Positions 42,251 to 52,398 of a stretch of DNA of 64,000 nucleotides are shown one piece after another. The stretch lies in contig MNCI01036200.1 in the NCBI GenBank assembly GCA_015680685.1, forward strand, positions 186,665 to 250,664. Reading direction: 5' to 3'. Made by a program: the position numbers and the translations under genes. Every line of letters begins with the position of its first letter. Within the stretch, counting starts at the first letter, position 1. The stretch comes from Gnetum montanum (lineage: Eukaryota; Streptophyta; Gnetopsida; Gnetales; Gnetaceae). Under the pieces are notes generated by a model. That model was not told where the DNA came from and searched no databases. It worked only from the letters and a program-made list of their open reading frames with translations.

Positions 42251-42482
42251 CTCTCAAATAGGTCAACGATAACAAATGAAAGGATTTAAAAGGTGACAGC
42301 CAAACAGAATTACGATTGGGCTTTTTACCTTGTAGGATTCCAAAGGAATCGTTACTGTGAGCAATCTACACCACACAATTTCGTAAACTTCCCTAGAGGT
42401 ATTACGTTTACATTTTATGAACGCGAGTATGGATTGCTTACAGGGCTACCCGTGAAATATGGATCGGAGGTTCAAGCCCTCC

Positions 42483-42499
42483 TTCTAGTGCCAGAAAAT
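42483..42499 (-). other. Primer binding site of element E (tRNA-Asn-like)
   Basis: TTTTCTGGCACTAGAAGGAG on the minus strand starts right after the LTR end GTTACA. TGGCACTAGAAGGAGG resembles the complement of a plant tRNA-Asn 3' end (from memory of tRNA acceptor stems). It is clearly different from the tRNA-Asp-like site of A/D. Confidence 0.55.
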
Positions 42500-43202
42500 T
42501 GTAACGATGAAAAACGTCGATTGCTGGAAAATACCGAACAAAGATCTGTGTACATAGTATTAACCATGGATCTGTGCGAGGGCCGTGCTGGAGAAAAAAT
42601 GAATCCGCGGTGCCCTGAACGGTCTTGTCGATCAGACAGGGACTTACTTAACCAGTAAATTAACGAATATCGTGACAATATACGTATTATATAGATATTC
42701 CACGAAACAAATTGATTCGATGAATAATAGAAGGAGTAGAAAACAATGTAAATAACTTGAAATAACGACAATGCCAACGCGACAAGGAAAATCAGATTTA
42801 GAAAAGATCGCAATTCCAAGATCTATGTTTTGACTCGAAGGTTGAGTATATTGTATACAAAGTTCCAACAGCAAACTCTGCTTATCTTGTGCGAAGCATA
42901 CACAAAACAACAAGAATGAAGGAGTACAGAATGAAGCTCGATCTACCTCGTAAGCCAAAAGTGGAATGCAAGGAAGGTCAATTCTGGAGGTCTATCAATC
43001 AACTATTTCTGATCAATAAACCTTGCTAATCATACCAGATGATCTCTCGATCTCTGATCTACTCTTTTTATCTTTGGTAGTCTTTGCTCAAAGCTACTAA
43101 TGATTTCCAAATGAAGAGAACTGTATTTCACCAAAAGACTAATCGCTCTTGCTGCCAATGCTGAAACAATGTCTTCTGTCTTTGCAAAAGGGAGGAAGAT
43201 CC
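42500..43202 (-). repeat. 5' LTR of element E, U3 deleted
   Basis: Matches 26434-27138 of the 3' LTR and stops abruptly at 43202 after AGGGAGGAAGATCC. About 870 bp (the U3 and TATA box) are missing. Element D's RT thumb text begins at the next base, so no target-site duplication can be read. Confidence 0.88.
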
Positions 43203-44300
43203 AGTCAAGAGTTTGTAGAATGGTTGTTTCTACTAGCTTCTACTTTAATGTTTGGAAAGCTAGTTCACATTCCATGGTCCATTCAAAAGGTACATCCTTT
43301 TTTGTTAATTCCACTAATGATTTGGCAACCTTTGAAAAGTTCTTAATAAATCTCCTATAGTCGCTAGTATGTCCAAGGAATGACTGAATATCTTTGACAG
43401 TTTATGGTTGATAAGTAATTCCTTGGATAATTTTGATTTTCTCGGGGTCTACCTATATCCCTGTGTGTGAGATTTAGTGCCCTAGTACTATGCCTTCTTG
43501 GACCATCAAATGGCTTTTCTGCTAGTTGAGCCTCAAATTGGTTTCTACACATCTTTTTAACCTTGCTCCAATTGGTCCAAGGCTTGATCAAAGTTTGCTC
43601 CATAAGTGGAGAAGTCATCCATAAAGACCTCCATGCCATTCCTTATCTGCTATTGGAATATGCTTAGAACTAGTCATTAAAATTTTGTAGGGGCATTGCA
43701 CAAGCCAAACGACATCTATTTGTATGTGAACATTCCCCAAGGACTAGTGAATGTATTCTTGGCTTGGTCTTTTGGGGCTATTTGTATTTGGTTATATCCA
43801 CTATATCCATCCAGAAACCTGTAATAGCGATGCCCTGTGATGGTGTCTAAGACTTGCTCAAAAAATGGCAATGGAAAGTGATCTTTGAATGTTGCCATAT
43901 TTAGTAGCCTGAAATCTATGCATACCCTCCAATTGCCTCCCTTTTTAGGCATAATAACTAAGGGTCTAACCCATTCATTATCAGCAATGGAGTATATGAA
44001 CCCAACCTTGAGAAGTTGTTTGATTTCTTCCTTGACTACTTGCTTCAGCTTAGGGTTTAATCACCTTTGCGGTTATCTTTGAGGCTTCATGGAGGGGTTA
44101 GTGTAAATTCTATGTTGGAATATCCTAGGATCTATTTTAGTTAATTCAGGATATGACCAAGTGAAGGCTTCTAACCATTTATTTATTACTTTCAGTAGTT
44201 CTTCTTTCTGTTGAGGAGCAAGCTTAGCGTTGATAATTACTAGTTTTCTATTTTTAAGGAACGTGTATTCCATACTGGTGGGCAATGGTTTCAACTCGAG
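43203..44300 (-). pseudogene. pol: Reverse transcriptase of element D
   Basis: Minus-strand RT of the Athila lineage. Blocks: LPTSMEYTFLKNRKLVIINA and KWLEAFTWSYPELTKIDPRI (44290-44110), MPKKGGNWRVCIDFRLLNMA and FPLPFFEQVLDTITGHRYYR (43952-43800), FLDGYSGYNQIQIAPKDQAK, catalytic box NGMEVFMDDFSTYGANFDQA (about 43640-43590), and the thumb with RFIKNFSKVAKSLVEL, KDVPFEWTMECELAFQTL (about 43340-43235). It ends at 43203 a few codons before RNase H would start, at the deleted edge of element E. Stops follow MFTYK and elsewhere. It carries more of the thumb than A's copy. Confidence 0.83.
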
Positions 44301-44483
44301 GGGCTCCTACTTAAATTTCTCAAGGATTTCCAACTTTCACTAGTTCACATTTTCAAGGTTAAGACTTGGAAGTTGGTGGTGGACTTGCTCTAATGCATCT
44401 ATGCTATCGATGTAAGTGCAAGTCAAACCCTCAGTTGGTTCCATGCATATGAGTGAATTGCTTTCTTGATCAGCTGTCAGCCA

Positions 44484-45275
44484 CTAGGCACCTTCCTGTT
44501 GTGTGGCTACTACATACAAGCATCTTTGTATGTTGATCCCTTGTGCACATTGATTGCATGTAGGCAATGTTAAACTTTGCATAAACCATGACCTATGCAT
44601 GCAATTACACCCTATGTCACTATATGCAATGCATGGAACTTTCTTCTTCTCGATCTTTTCAAATGTATTTTCCTTTGATATTTCTAGGGAAAGATCATGG
44701 ATTCCTAGGCATGCATCAATGGTGCTTAGCCATGCTCTTCCCATTATGATTCGGAAGTCCCCCGTACCATTGTTTACCTAAATCACTAGGAAGTCAGCTG
44801 GGTACGAACACCCACAAATAGTGGTAACAATGTCTTCCACTAGTCCCAATGGGACAATGATGGACTGGTTTGCCAACTCTAGATGGATGTTGCTCTTTTT
44901 CAATGGAGGCACGTTCTAGGCCTTGTACGTTTGTTGAGAAATCAAGTTGACATCGGAACTTGAATCCAAAAGAGCCTTGCACAGTGCATTTTCAATGATT
45001 TGTAAGTATATCAGAGGACTCCGAGGATCAGATAATTTCCTAGGAATGTGGCTAGCTTTGATTCAATCAGTGAAGGCATGTGTTAGCATGACTATATGCA
45101 TTGAGTGCGGTGATTGGGTTGAATGGGGATTTGAAGTTTTGATTGATACTGAGGCATCTAAGGATTCAGCCACTTGTGATTGCAAGTGCTTGGTTGGACT
45201 ATTCATTCTAAAGAAAGGTCTTTTCTTCATGTGGTTGTTAGAACCAACAATAGGTTTAGAGTTAATAGCCCTCAT
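44484..45275 (-). pseudogene. Aspartic protease of element D, active site altered
   Basis: Minus-strand counterpart of A's protease. 45275-45063 has MRAINSKPIVGSNNHMKKRP and SLDASVSIKTSNPHSTQS. The active-site segment near 44975-44945 reads CKALLDSSSDVNL, that is D-S-S where retropepsins need D-S/T-G. 44744-44484 has MGRAWLSTIDACLGIHDLSL and a C-terminal part identical in layout to A's. Frame breaks lie between these blocks. With the glycine replaced the protease could not work. Confidence 0.75.
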
Positions 45276-47604
45276 GGTGATACGTTGCTGCAGTTGGGTA
45301 GGGATTTCATCTTACATCACAGGAGTAGGTGGTAGTGGAGCTATTGATGGAAGAGATGTGGCCAAATGAGAAGGATATTATGCTTGCAAAATATCACCTC
45401 TAGAAGAGGGAGACCCATAATACTCGTGGGCTTGATAGTGAGGTTGAAGAGTGACATGACTTGTAGAGTCACGTGGAGAGATTGGTTGTTGCACATAATA
45501 TTCATATGGGTCAAGTTGCTGGTAAGGATACTATTGCCTTTGTGGTGGCATTACCTATGATTGTGGGTGCTACCACTATTGATATTGCCCAATCAATTAT
45601 GGTGGAGTTCCACTGGGATAATATGTTAAGGGTTGGTGGGACTACCTTGGGTTACCTTGAGGATAAGGTAACCTTTGAGGTGTTTTCCTTTTGTTTAATT
45701 TTGGGTTGAGTGCATACACCCGAGACTCTTACAGATGTGAGATTACAAGGCAACATCCCTTAGGATGGTCATATTGACATATCTCGTGTCCAATATCATT
45801 GTCTGTTTCTAAATCCACAACCTCTTCAATGATGACAAATTTTCCCTTACCCTTGCTACGTGCATGTTCAGCTTCTCTCTTTTTTCTTTTTTCACGATCA
45901 CTACCTTTCTCTCTAGACTCCTCTACTATTTTAAGAAAAATTTGAAATTTATTATGTAGGGAATCCCACATTTGGTCTACCTTTGCTGAAACTTCTGATG
46001 TCATCTTTTCAATAGGCAAAGTTTTCCTATTCACCATCTCTTTGAGTGATGACTCTTCTTCATCCTCAAAAAATATTACTCCCCTATTTTGAAGGAATCT
46101 TAGTTATACTCTTCTATACTTTCTTTCTTCTGTAGCTCACCTTCTTCCTTAGCAACTTGCTCCAATAGTCTTTGAATTTGATAGGACCTAAGCTTGGATA
46201 ATCTTCCTTGGGTGTAAGTCCTAAGGGTTCTTCTCGTTTCATGCCTAAGCCCATCCATGAGATGGCGTAGTTGATCCCTTTGCGAATAACCATGGCCATG
46301 AAAATGCTATAATAGTGCATAATATTGGCCCATGGCAGCATCCAAGGGTTCATGTCCTCCTTGTTTCCAGCCTTGGATTTTCTTTCGCAAGTTAGAAACT
46401 TGGGAGTACGTTTGGTACTTGTCATTAAATAGTTCTAACATAGTACTCCACCTACGAATAGATTCCAATTCTAAAGACTGGTACTAGCTTTCTGTTTCTT
46501 TAACTAGTTTCTATTGAAACAACTTAAGTTTTTTCCATTCATTCTCTATATTCTGTAAGGCACATGCATCATGGAATGCTTGTAAGTGATTCTAAGGATC
46601 AGCGTTGTATCCCGCTTCAAATTGTGGGATATCTTTCATATCTAATTTCTTGATCCTACTATCTTTCTCGTGCCTTATTGGAATTCTAAGAGCTTCAGTT
46701 ATGTCCAACATACCTCGAGTAGTGAGTAGGGGTTCATTGTGATCATCTCGTCCATGGCGTCTATGATGCCTACGTTGTTCCCTACTCTTCCTTCTTCTAT
46801 GTTGTGACTCTCTAGAGTGCCCTCGGCCCCTTTCTTGGTTGTTTTGTCTATGAATTCTACTTTTCCTACCTTTATCCACATGGTATTTTTCTTTATGACC
46901 ATGTCCAGATATTGAAGGAGAGGGTGAAGGAGATGATGAAGGTGAAGAAGAAGGAGAACCATCACCATGATAGTGTCTACTACCTTCTCTTCTGTGGTCT
47001 CAACCCCAATTGTGATTGTAATCAAAATATTCATCTTTATCATGAGTTCGTGTCTCTTTTTCAAATCCTTTGTGCCCATGGGTATTAGAACCTGGGTTAT
47101 GAATAGTGGAATGAAGGTTCTGATACACAACCCCTTGGCCAAAGTCAAGGGGAGGAACATCGTTGTGTGGGTGACATGTGGGGCATCTTGTGATCACTTA
47201 CCCTTCAAAGACTTATTATGTCTCTCCTATTATAACTCACTTTGATGTTGTGCCTCTATGGGATGGTATTCTCTTGAGTCATGGTCTTACACAAAATATT
47301 CTACGTGTAAGTCTAGCATGCCAATTTATGTGAGAGCATAAAGAAGCATTCTTAGGACTGAATGATCGGGAGGTAACACTATGTTACCTTCTAAGTCTCG
47401 CCAACGCAGTTGTTCATCTTGATGGAGGATAAAGCTGAAGTCTGGTATATACTCATCGGGATGAACATATATCACTCGAGCTTGTTGAGAGACTGGCAGA
47501 TCAACGGCATGTGTATTACGCTGCCGACTATTTCCTGTTTCAAACCTAGGTAGTGATGCGCTTTTGTACAAAGAAGGAGACGTCCTTGTCTGTTCAGTGT
47601 GCAA
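45276..47604 (-). pseudogene. gag: Gag of element D, degenerate
   Basis: Minus-strand Gag homologous to A's. N-terminus at 47604 (MHTEQTRTSPSLYKSASLPR ... VYVHPDEYIPDFSFILHQDE in order). Histidine/glycine-rich middle in shifting frames. Basic block RHHRRHGRDDHNEPLLTTRG (46879 onwards), then capsid-like text DIPQFEAGYNADP, NHLQAFHDACALQNIENEWK and LELESIRRWSTMLELFNDKY, and QGGHEPLDAAMGQYYALL. A charged coiled segment at 46037-45729 (REKGSDREKRKKREAEHARS) follows. A proline/glutamine-rich linker (45700-45280) leads to the protease. Several stops and frameshifts. It is the better preserved Gag copy of the family here and is useful to reconstruct the order of blocks in A. Confidence 0.75.
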
Positions 47605-47700
47605 TGTATTCTTGTTTATTATTTTCTGAACTAACCCTAAGGGTTTGTTCCAATGATGTGGATGATTTCCTAAGTTTTAGTTAGCGCACAAACAACTAAG

Positions 47701-47719
47701 TCATTGGCAATGGCGCCAA
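47701..47719 (-). other. Primer binding site of element D (tRNA-Asp-like)
   Basis: TTGGCGCCATTGCCAATGA on the minus strand, directly after the LTR end TCATCA. It differs at one position from the complement of the tRNA-Asp 3' end over the first 13 bases (TGGCGCCGTTGCC). Confidence 0.8.
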
Positions 47720-48488
47720 TGATGAGCGGCGAAGTACCCCTACACTCAACTATACGAATAGGAGCATTTCATGCACAATCCAATTGAATTCCAAGGACTA
47801 TGTGCCTATGCGCCTTTGTGGAACAAGGATGGGTTGGTTTATCGTTGTCTTCCCAAGCTTACCTGTATGTCATGATTGTATGATTAAGTAATCTTGAGGC
47901 ATATGATTTTTATAGCTTTTATGTTTCTATGTCCTGCTGCTAATAAGGGAGGAGAGAGAGAGAGATAACTAAGTGACTAATTTAACTTAAATACTGATTA
48001 ACTAGTCTTTAACTAATCATAACACTAGTATCTGTTCTCACTTGCCATACACATCTTGAACTAGTGAAACACTACTGGGATTACCAAACACTAATTGTTA
48101 CTGGGTTACCAAGTGTTACACGCATGCTCGAAGTGATCGTACTAAGTGTAATTTAACAATTTTCTTAATTGATCAAAATGAATTGCTGTGCTAATAACAG
48201 AAATGTAAAGTGCATAAAATAAAATAAAAATAAAATAAATTTATAAGAAAATAAAATTAAAAAAATTTGTAATAAAACAAATCTCAAGTGCTGCAAGGAT
48301 GAATCAAAGAGCTCGTCTTTATTATTGTACACAAGGTGTGCTCAGGTACACAATGCTTGAATAAAGATCCATCCACACTTCAACCTCCTGTTGCAGGCAC
48401 TTGGAAAATACTCTAACCTTCAAACAAACTACAAGAGTTTCCTACTTTATTGCTACTAGACTTTTTTCCCAATTGTGCGCTTGGGCAC

Positions 48489-48498
48489 TATATTTATA
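48489..48498 (-). promoter_or_regulatory. TATA box of element D 5' LTR
   Basis: TATAAATATAG on the minus strand. It would direct transcription of D if the element were intact. Confidence 0.7.
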
Positions 48499-48504
48499 GA
48501 CTTG

Positions 48505-48781
48505 AGAGCAACTACTATAATAATTAGAATAATTGCTCCAATAATAACCACTTTAATTATTCAAGTAACCACTCCAATAATAACTGCTCTAATAATTAAT
48601 AATAACTGCTCTAATAATTAAAGTAACCACTCCAATAATAACCACTCTAATTATTATAGTAATCGCTCCAATAATAACCACTCTAATAATTAGAGTAATC
48701 ACTCCAATAATAAACACTCTAATAATTAGAGTAATCACTCTAATAATAACCGCTCTAATAATTAGAGTAACAACTTCATCA
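48505..48781. repeat. U3 array of TCTAATAATTAGA-type inverted repeats (element D, 5' LTR)
   Basis: About nine palindromic units with CCAATAATAACCA spacers, including one block (AATAACTGCTCTAATAATTA) that is directly doubled at 48581-48615 and absent as a doublet from the other LTR. Confidence 0.85.
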
Positions 48782-48786
48782 ATCAT
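48782..48786. other. Target-site duplication of element D, right copy
   Basis: ATCAT, matching 22854-22858. Confidence 0.85.
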
Positions 48787-50690
48787 GGTAAGCATAATGA
48801 TTTTATTAATGGCATTATTATTTCTAGGTATCAAAAACAACTTCTAAATATGCACGTTCCTAATAACTCTTTTTTCATAGGGAAGAGTAAACAACTTTCT
48901 TTATTACATTTATTCAAACAAATTGATAAATATTGTAAGTTATCTAGGTCAAGAATAAATTTAAAAAATCCTTTATTTTTAAAAATCAAAATGACTAGTC
49001 TTTGTTGCATAATAAATAATAGAGAATTATTTTTAAAAATGGTATCTTTAAAGTCTTGGTGATTCCCTTTTCCTTCAAGGTTACTTCATCAATTCTTTAC
49101 AATTTTACTATGTAGAAAGTGAAAAATAAAATTTGCAAGTGGAAAGAAACAAAACTTACAATGGCAAGCAAATATTTAGTTTAAAAATTTATTTTATTTG
49201 CCACTCATGTCTATTATTCATCTTGTTAGGCTCATGCAAGATCCTCTTATGTTAAGTTGGAAAAACTCATCACAAAATTTTTGTGGGTAGTAGTGAAGAA
49301 ATGAAAGGCTTTTGCAAGGTGGCTTAGCATGTTTGTACTTGACCAAAAAGGAAAGAAGCATTAGATCTTCATAACATCTATCATTAAGATCTATATTTAT
49401 GTGCAAAATTAATTACTAACAATTTTAATTATAATAGTGTATGGAGTATTATTTTTTTCAAAAAACTCGACCAAGTTTTTCTTAGAAGAAAATTTGTTTA
49501 GTAAGGAACCTTTATTTATGTTTGGCTTTTGTGTCCTTTTATTTCACCATAAGGGTCTTTTCTCACTAAGCAAATCTAGAAATCTTGGCAACATATTAGT
49601 AAGTTTTGGCATTTCAAGAAAATCATAATTCCCTTTAATACTATGGATGATATCTCTTCCTAGTGGTTGTCTATTCATGGTCTATCTCTTGCTATTGTAA
49701 GACCTTAATTAGCTGCTTGTTGGTTCTAACAATGCATTATTTTTGTATCCTCACAATGCTCAAAGAATCAATGGATGCCTTGGTCTAAATTTCAAGCTAC
49801 CTCTATTAGATAGTTTGAACAAAAGTGTAGCTATTCAAGATTCTCATAATGATTTAACCATCATGTTCTTTCATATTAGCCCAAGATTGTATACTCTTGT
49901 TAGTTCTAATAATAATATTTGCTTAAGATTTAATTATCTTTAAAAGGTCAATCACAATGTGCAGTTATGAAAGTAGCAAATTCAGAAGATATGGAATACC
50001 ACTACTCCTTAAAAAATTAGATATTTTCTATGGTATTTAATTCACCAAGGTCTACCTATTGGTATTCAGTGCTCTAATTTGAGTGTTCATAACCCAAGAT
50101 TTCCTATTTGCAATATAGAAAATACATTTATCAAATTTTTTTTACTTATGCCCTTGTTCATAGCTCTTAGACTTTGTATAGCAAGTATTTACATGGTTTT
50201 CAATTAAGATTAGATAAAGTTTTGTTTGGTGACACTCAACTTCAAGGATTTCTACGTCATGGTTGACATTGCTTTCATCTACTTATTCTTCATGCCATCT
50301 AGAAGTTTTAAAGCAATGTGGTTTTTCACAAAGATTCTCTAGCTAATTTTCTTTCTTTGTCAATATCAGGTGACATCATTCAATAATTAATGCTTTAGTT
50401 GAATTCCTAAATGTTTCTCTCTATAGTTTTCTTTTTTATTAATAGGAAGTCTTTAATACGAAGTAAAAACCCATTTGGATGCTTCTAAATGAGGGAAAGG
50501 CTTAATCCTTTTCCTACCCCTAAGAGGAGATCTTTTAGGATTAGTTGTAAGGATGAAAACCTAAAAAGGCATTCCCAAAACTATTAGGTCTTTTCTTTTT
50601 TCATTTTAGAGTTTCTCCTCTTCTTATCTATTTTTGTACTCTAAATCTCACTTTTTAATATATTTATTTTTGGGGTCCAACACCCCTCCC
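48787..50690 (+). pseudogene. L1-type LINE, right part (RT end, post-RT region and 3' end)
   Basis: Continuation of the LINE from 22858. Text: NHGKHNDFINGIIIS, then QLLNMHVPNNSFFIGKSKQL (about 48835-48900), where the catalytic F/Y-A-D-D box is expected but V-P-N-N is found. SLLHLFKQIDKYCKLSRSRI-NLKN follows. A later block KLEKLITKFLWVVVKK (about 49253-49300) matches the 'NFLW' region after the RT. The tail (50450-50690) is non-coding, with GAGATCTTTTAGGATTAG and a T-rich stretch ending GGGGTCCAACACCCC, which resembles the 3' end of plant LINEs. A related 3' end recurs at 55611-55740. Many stops. Confidence 0.7.
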
Positions 50691-50699
50691 CTTCTAAAA

Positions 50700-51241
50700 A
50701 AACACTAAATTTCAAGCTACCTATAACATTTCTAATTATAAAATGAAATGAAGCTTTATTACATCCAAAGACCCATAGGATCTATTGGATAGATATTACA
50801 TTTTTATGAAAAATAAAGATAGCCTCTACAAATTGAACAACAACAAATATGAGCATAAAAAATAAATTATACAATTTTTTTGTTGTAACATTATAATGTT
50901 ATCTCAAATGAGTCATCACAACACAAGAAAGAAACACATGTAACTTATCTTCAAGGGCTCCAAACCCATACAACCTACAAATGTATTCTTCTCAAGGGAG
51001 TTGAAGCCATTCTTGAATTTCAATTCTAAGATGGTATGAACTTAAGTAAAGCTTGTTGATAGCATTCCAATACTTGATTAGAATAGCAGTTAAGAGATAT
51101 GGAGCTTCTACATCTAATTTATTAGACCTACTTTGATATAAATAAAATGATCTCTTTCCATCTACATTAGACCACATATATGTTAAATCCTTCTTCTTAA
51201 CCAATTGGTGAATATGCTTAAGATTTTGTTGCATGTCCTAG
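50700..51241 (-). pseudogene. Second LINE-like element, C-terminal end of coding region (left of element G)
   Basis: Minus-strand text after the RT of a different LINE-like element. 51234-50992 reads NLKHIHQLVKKKDLTYMWSN, KRSFYLYQSRSNKLDVEAPY, LYLSSYHLRIEIQEW, then, after a frameshift, REEYICRLYGFGALEDKLHV and FLSCVVMTHLR (about 50990-50895). The R-x-C ... E(D/E)-x-HV ... C pattern matches the zinc-binding-like module that follows the RT in some non-LTR elements. The upstream part of the same protein lies at 55130-55610, beyond element G. 50700-50880 would be its 3' untranslated end. Several stops. Confidence 0.6.
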
Positions 51242-51464
51242 TGTAAGGAAACCTTTTCCAATCCCCTTATTCTACCCCACATGTTATGTGTCTTTTTGTG
51301 TTAATTTTGTTAAGGATGATTCGTGGACGTTTTGGCATGTTTTAGGGTGTTTTGGGCTCATTTTGATAAGTTTAGCAGGTTATAAGATCTATGGGGTCTT
51401 GTTTGAAGGCATTCAAAGGTTCTAGGCATTAAAACAAGAAATTTAATTTTTGGCACCTACAGGA

Positions 51465-51600
51465 TAGACATCCAACTAGAAAGATGGATGTCAAAACTTA
51501 GATGTCTAATTGCAAGTGTGGACATCTAAAGATCATATAGATTTCCACCAAAATAGTAGATGTCTATCCTGAGAGCTAGATTTTCTTAGTAAATGTCTAA
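51465..51600. repeat. U3 cluster of GACATCC/GGATGTC inverted repeats (element G)
   Basis: Half-sites at GATAGACATCCAAC, AAGATGGATGTC, TTAGATGTCTAA, GTGGACATCTAAAG, TAGATGTCTATCC and AAATGTCTAAA, alternating in orientation. The 3' LTR has the same cluster at 54270-54420. As in the other LTRs here it lies upstream of the TATA box. Confidence 0.7.
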
Positions 51601-51779
51601 AAAAAGTTAGAGACAACCAAGACACATGAAGAAACTTTTGAAAATGCCTATTCCAATTCAAGAAATGGCCAAAGAAGGATGGAAACATTCAAGGTGAAGG
51701 TGAGAGTACTTGGGAAATAACTAGAGAACCTCTAGTTGAGTTGAGGAAACGTTTCATGGGTGTTTACCTTCTAGTTGCT

Positions 51780-51787
51780 TATAAATA
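51780..51787 (+). promoter_or_regulatory. TATA box of element G 5' LTR
   Basis: TATAAATA. The 3' LTR has TATAAGTA at the matching place (54632-54639). Confidence 0.6.
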
Positions 51788-52398
51788 TTGATGTAATTCA
51801 CCAATGTTAGTGTTCTAGTGCCAAGTACCGAAGACGAAACACCGAAGACCAAACATCCCAACAGAGGACAAGAGAGAAAGCCCTTGAGAGAAGAGAGCTT
51901 GTGCAAGAAAAGAGGGCTTGTGTAAGAAGAAAGCTTGTGCAAGGAAGTTGAATGAGAGGTAAGGGAGTGTACTTGAGAGAGGTTAGGAGAATCTCTTATA
52001 AGTGTCTTGTCTTAAGCTTGGGCTCCATTGTGAGCAATTAAGAATTAAGAGAGAACAAATGTGGTCTTTAAGATCCTTGGGAGAGTTGTTAGTTGAGCTT
52101 GGCTCCTTATCTTTGATGTATTTTTTATGTATTTTGAAAGGTTTCTTAATATAAGAAATATTTTCTCTATTATATTATGTTATTCTTATTTTCTAAGCTA
52201 TATTTTCTTGGAAGTTATGGATTGGATCCTACTAGGATCTATTGATGTGAAACCCCTTGCACCAAATTAGTATTGTAGTTGAAGGTTTAGAGATTTCTGC
52301 ACTTTTATGTTGAAGCTTGATGTTTTCTTTGAATGAAAGGAACATTGTTGTTGATATTTTTGTATTATCTTTTGGATACCATTTTTGTTTCTTTAGGT

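Larger units (their letters stand above)
26434..43202 (-). mobile_element. Element E: Tat-lineage Ty3/gypsy retrotransposon with antisense gene
   Basis: Minus-sense element inserted in D: truncated 5' LTR (42500-43202), tRNA-Asn-like primer site, gag, protease, then an opposite-strand gene-like unit, then RT, RNase H, a second archaeal-type RNase H, integrase, a tandem-repeat 3' region, polypurine tract and full 3' LTR (26434-28007). The YVDD-type catalytic box followed by KS and the double RNase H place it in the Tat lineage (established knowledge of plant Ty3/gypsy classification). The whole U3 of the 5' LTR is missing, and D's sequence is missing at the same joint. Stops in several domains show that it is inactive. 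Confidence 0.88.
22859..48781 (-). mobile_element. Element D: Athila-like Ty3/gypsy retrotransposon, split by element E
   Basis: Minus-sense element with both LTRs (5' LTR 47720-48781, 3' LTR 22859-23878), perfect target-site duplication ATCAT, tRNA-Asp-like primer site (47701-47719) and polypurine tract. The order on the minus strand is gag, protease, RT, then element E, then the integrase end. Where E sits, D lacks RNase H and most of integrase, from just after the RT thumb. D inserted into an L1-type LINE. It is the same family as A and C. The LTRs are visibly diverged from each other, so the insertion is not recent. Confidence 0.88.
47720..48781 (-). repeat. 5' LTR of element D
   Basis: 1062 bp with the same termini as the 3' LTR. 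The U3 inverted-repeat array (48505-48781) is about 40 bp longer than in the 3' LTR. TATA box at 48489-48498. GA-rich GGGAGGAGAGAGAGAG run near 47950-47966. Poly(A) signal on the minus strand near 48325. Confidence 0.9.
51242..52261 (+). repeat. 5' LTR of element G
   Basis: Shares its length, termini and internal text with 54063-55129. The U3 carries inverted GACATCC/GGATGTC half-sites (51465-51600). TATA box TATAAATA at 51780-51787. Confidence 0.8.

Noticed and set aside
42293-42658. 121-codon plus-strand frame
   Set aside because: It crosses from the complement of E's leader and primer site into the LTR, so it is a chance frame.
48589-48840. Similar hydrophobic repeat frame near the other LTR of D
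   Set aside because: Same cause as at 23587-23893.
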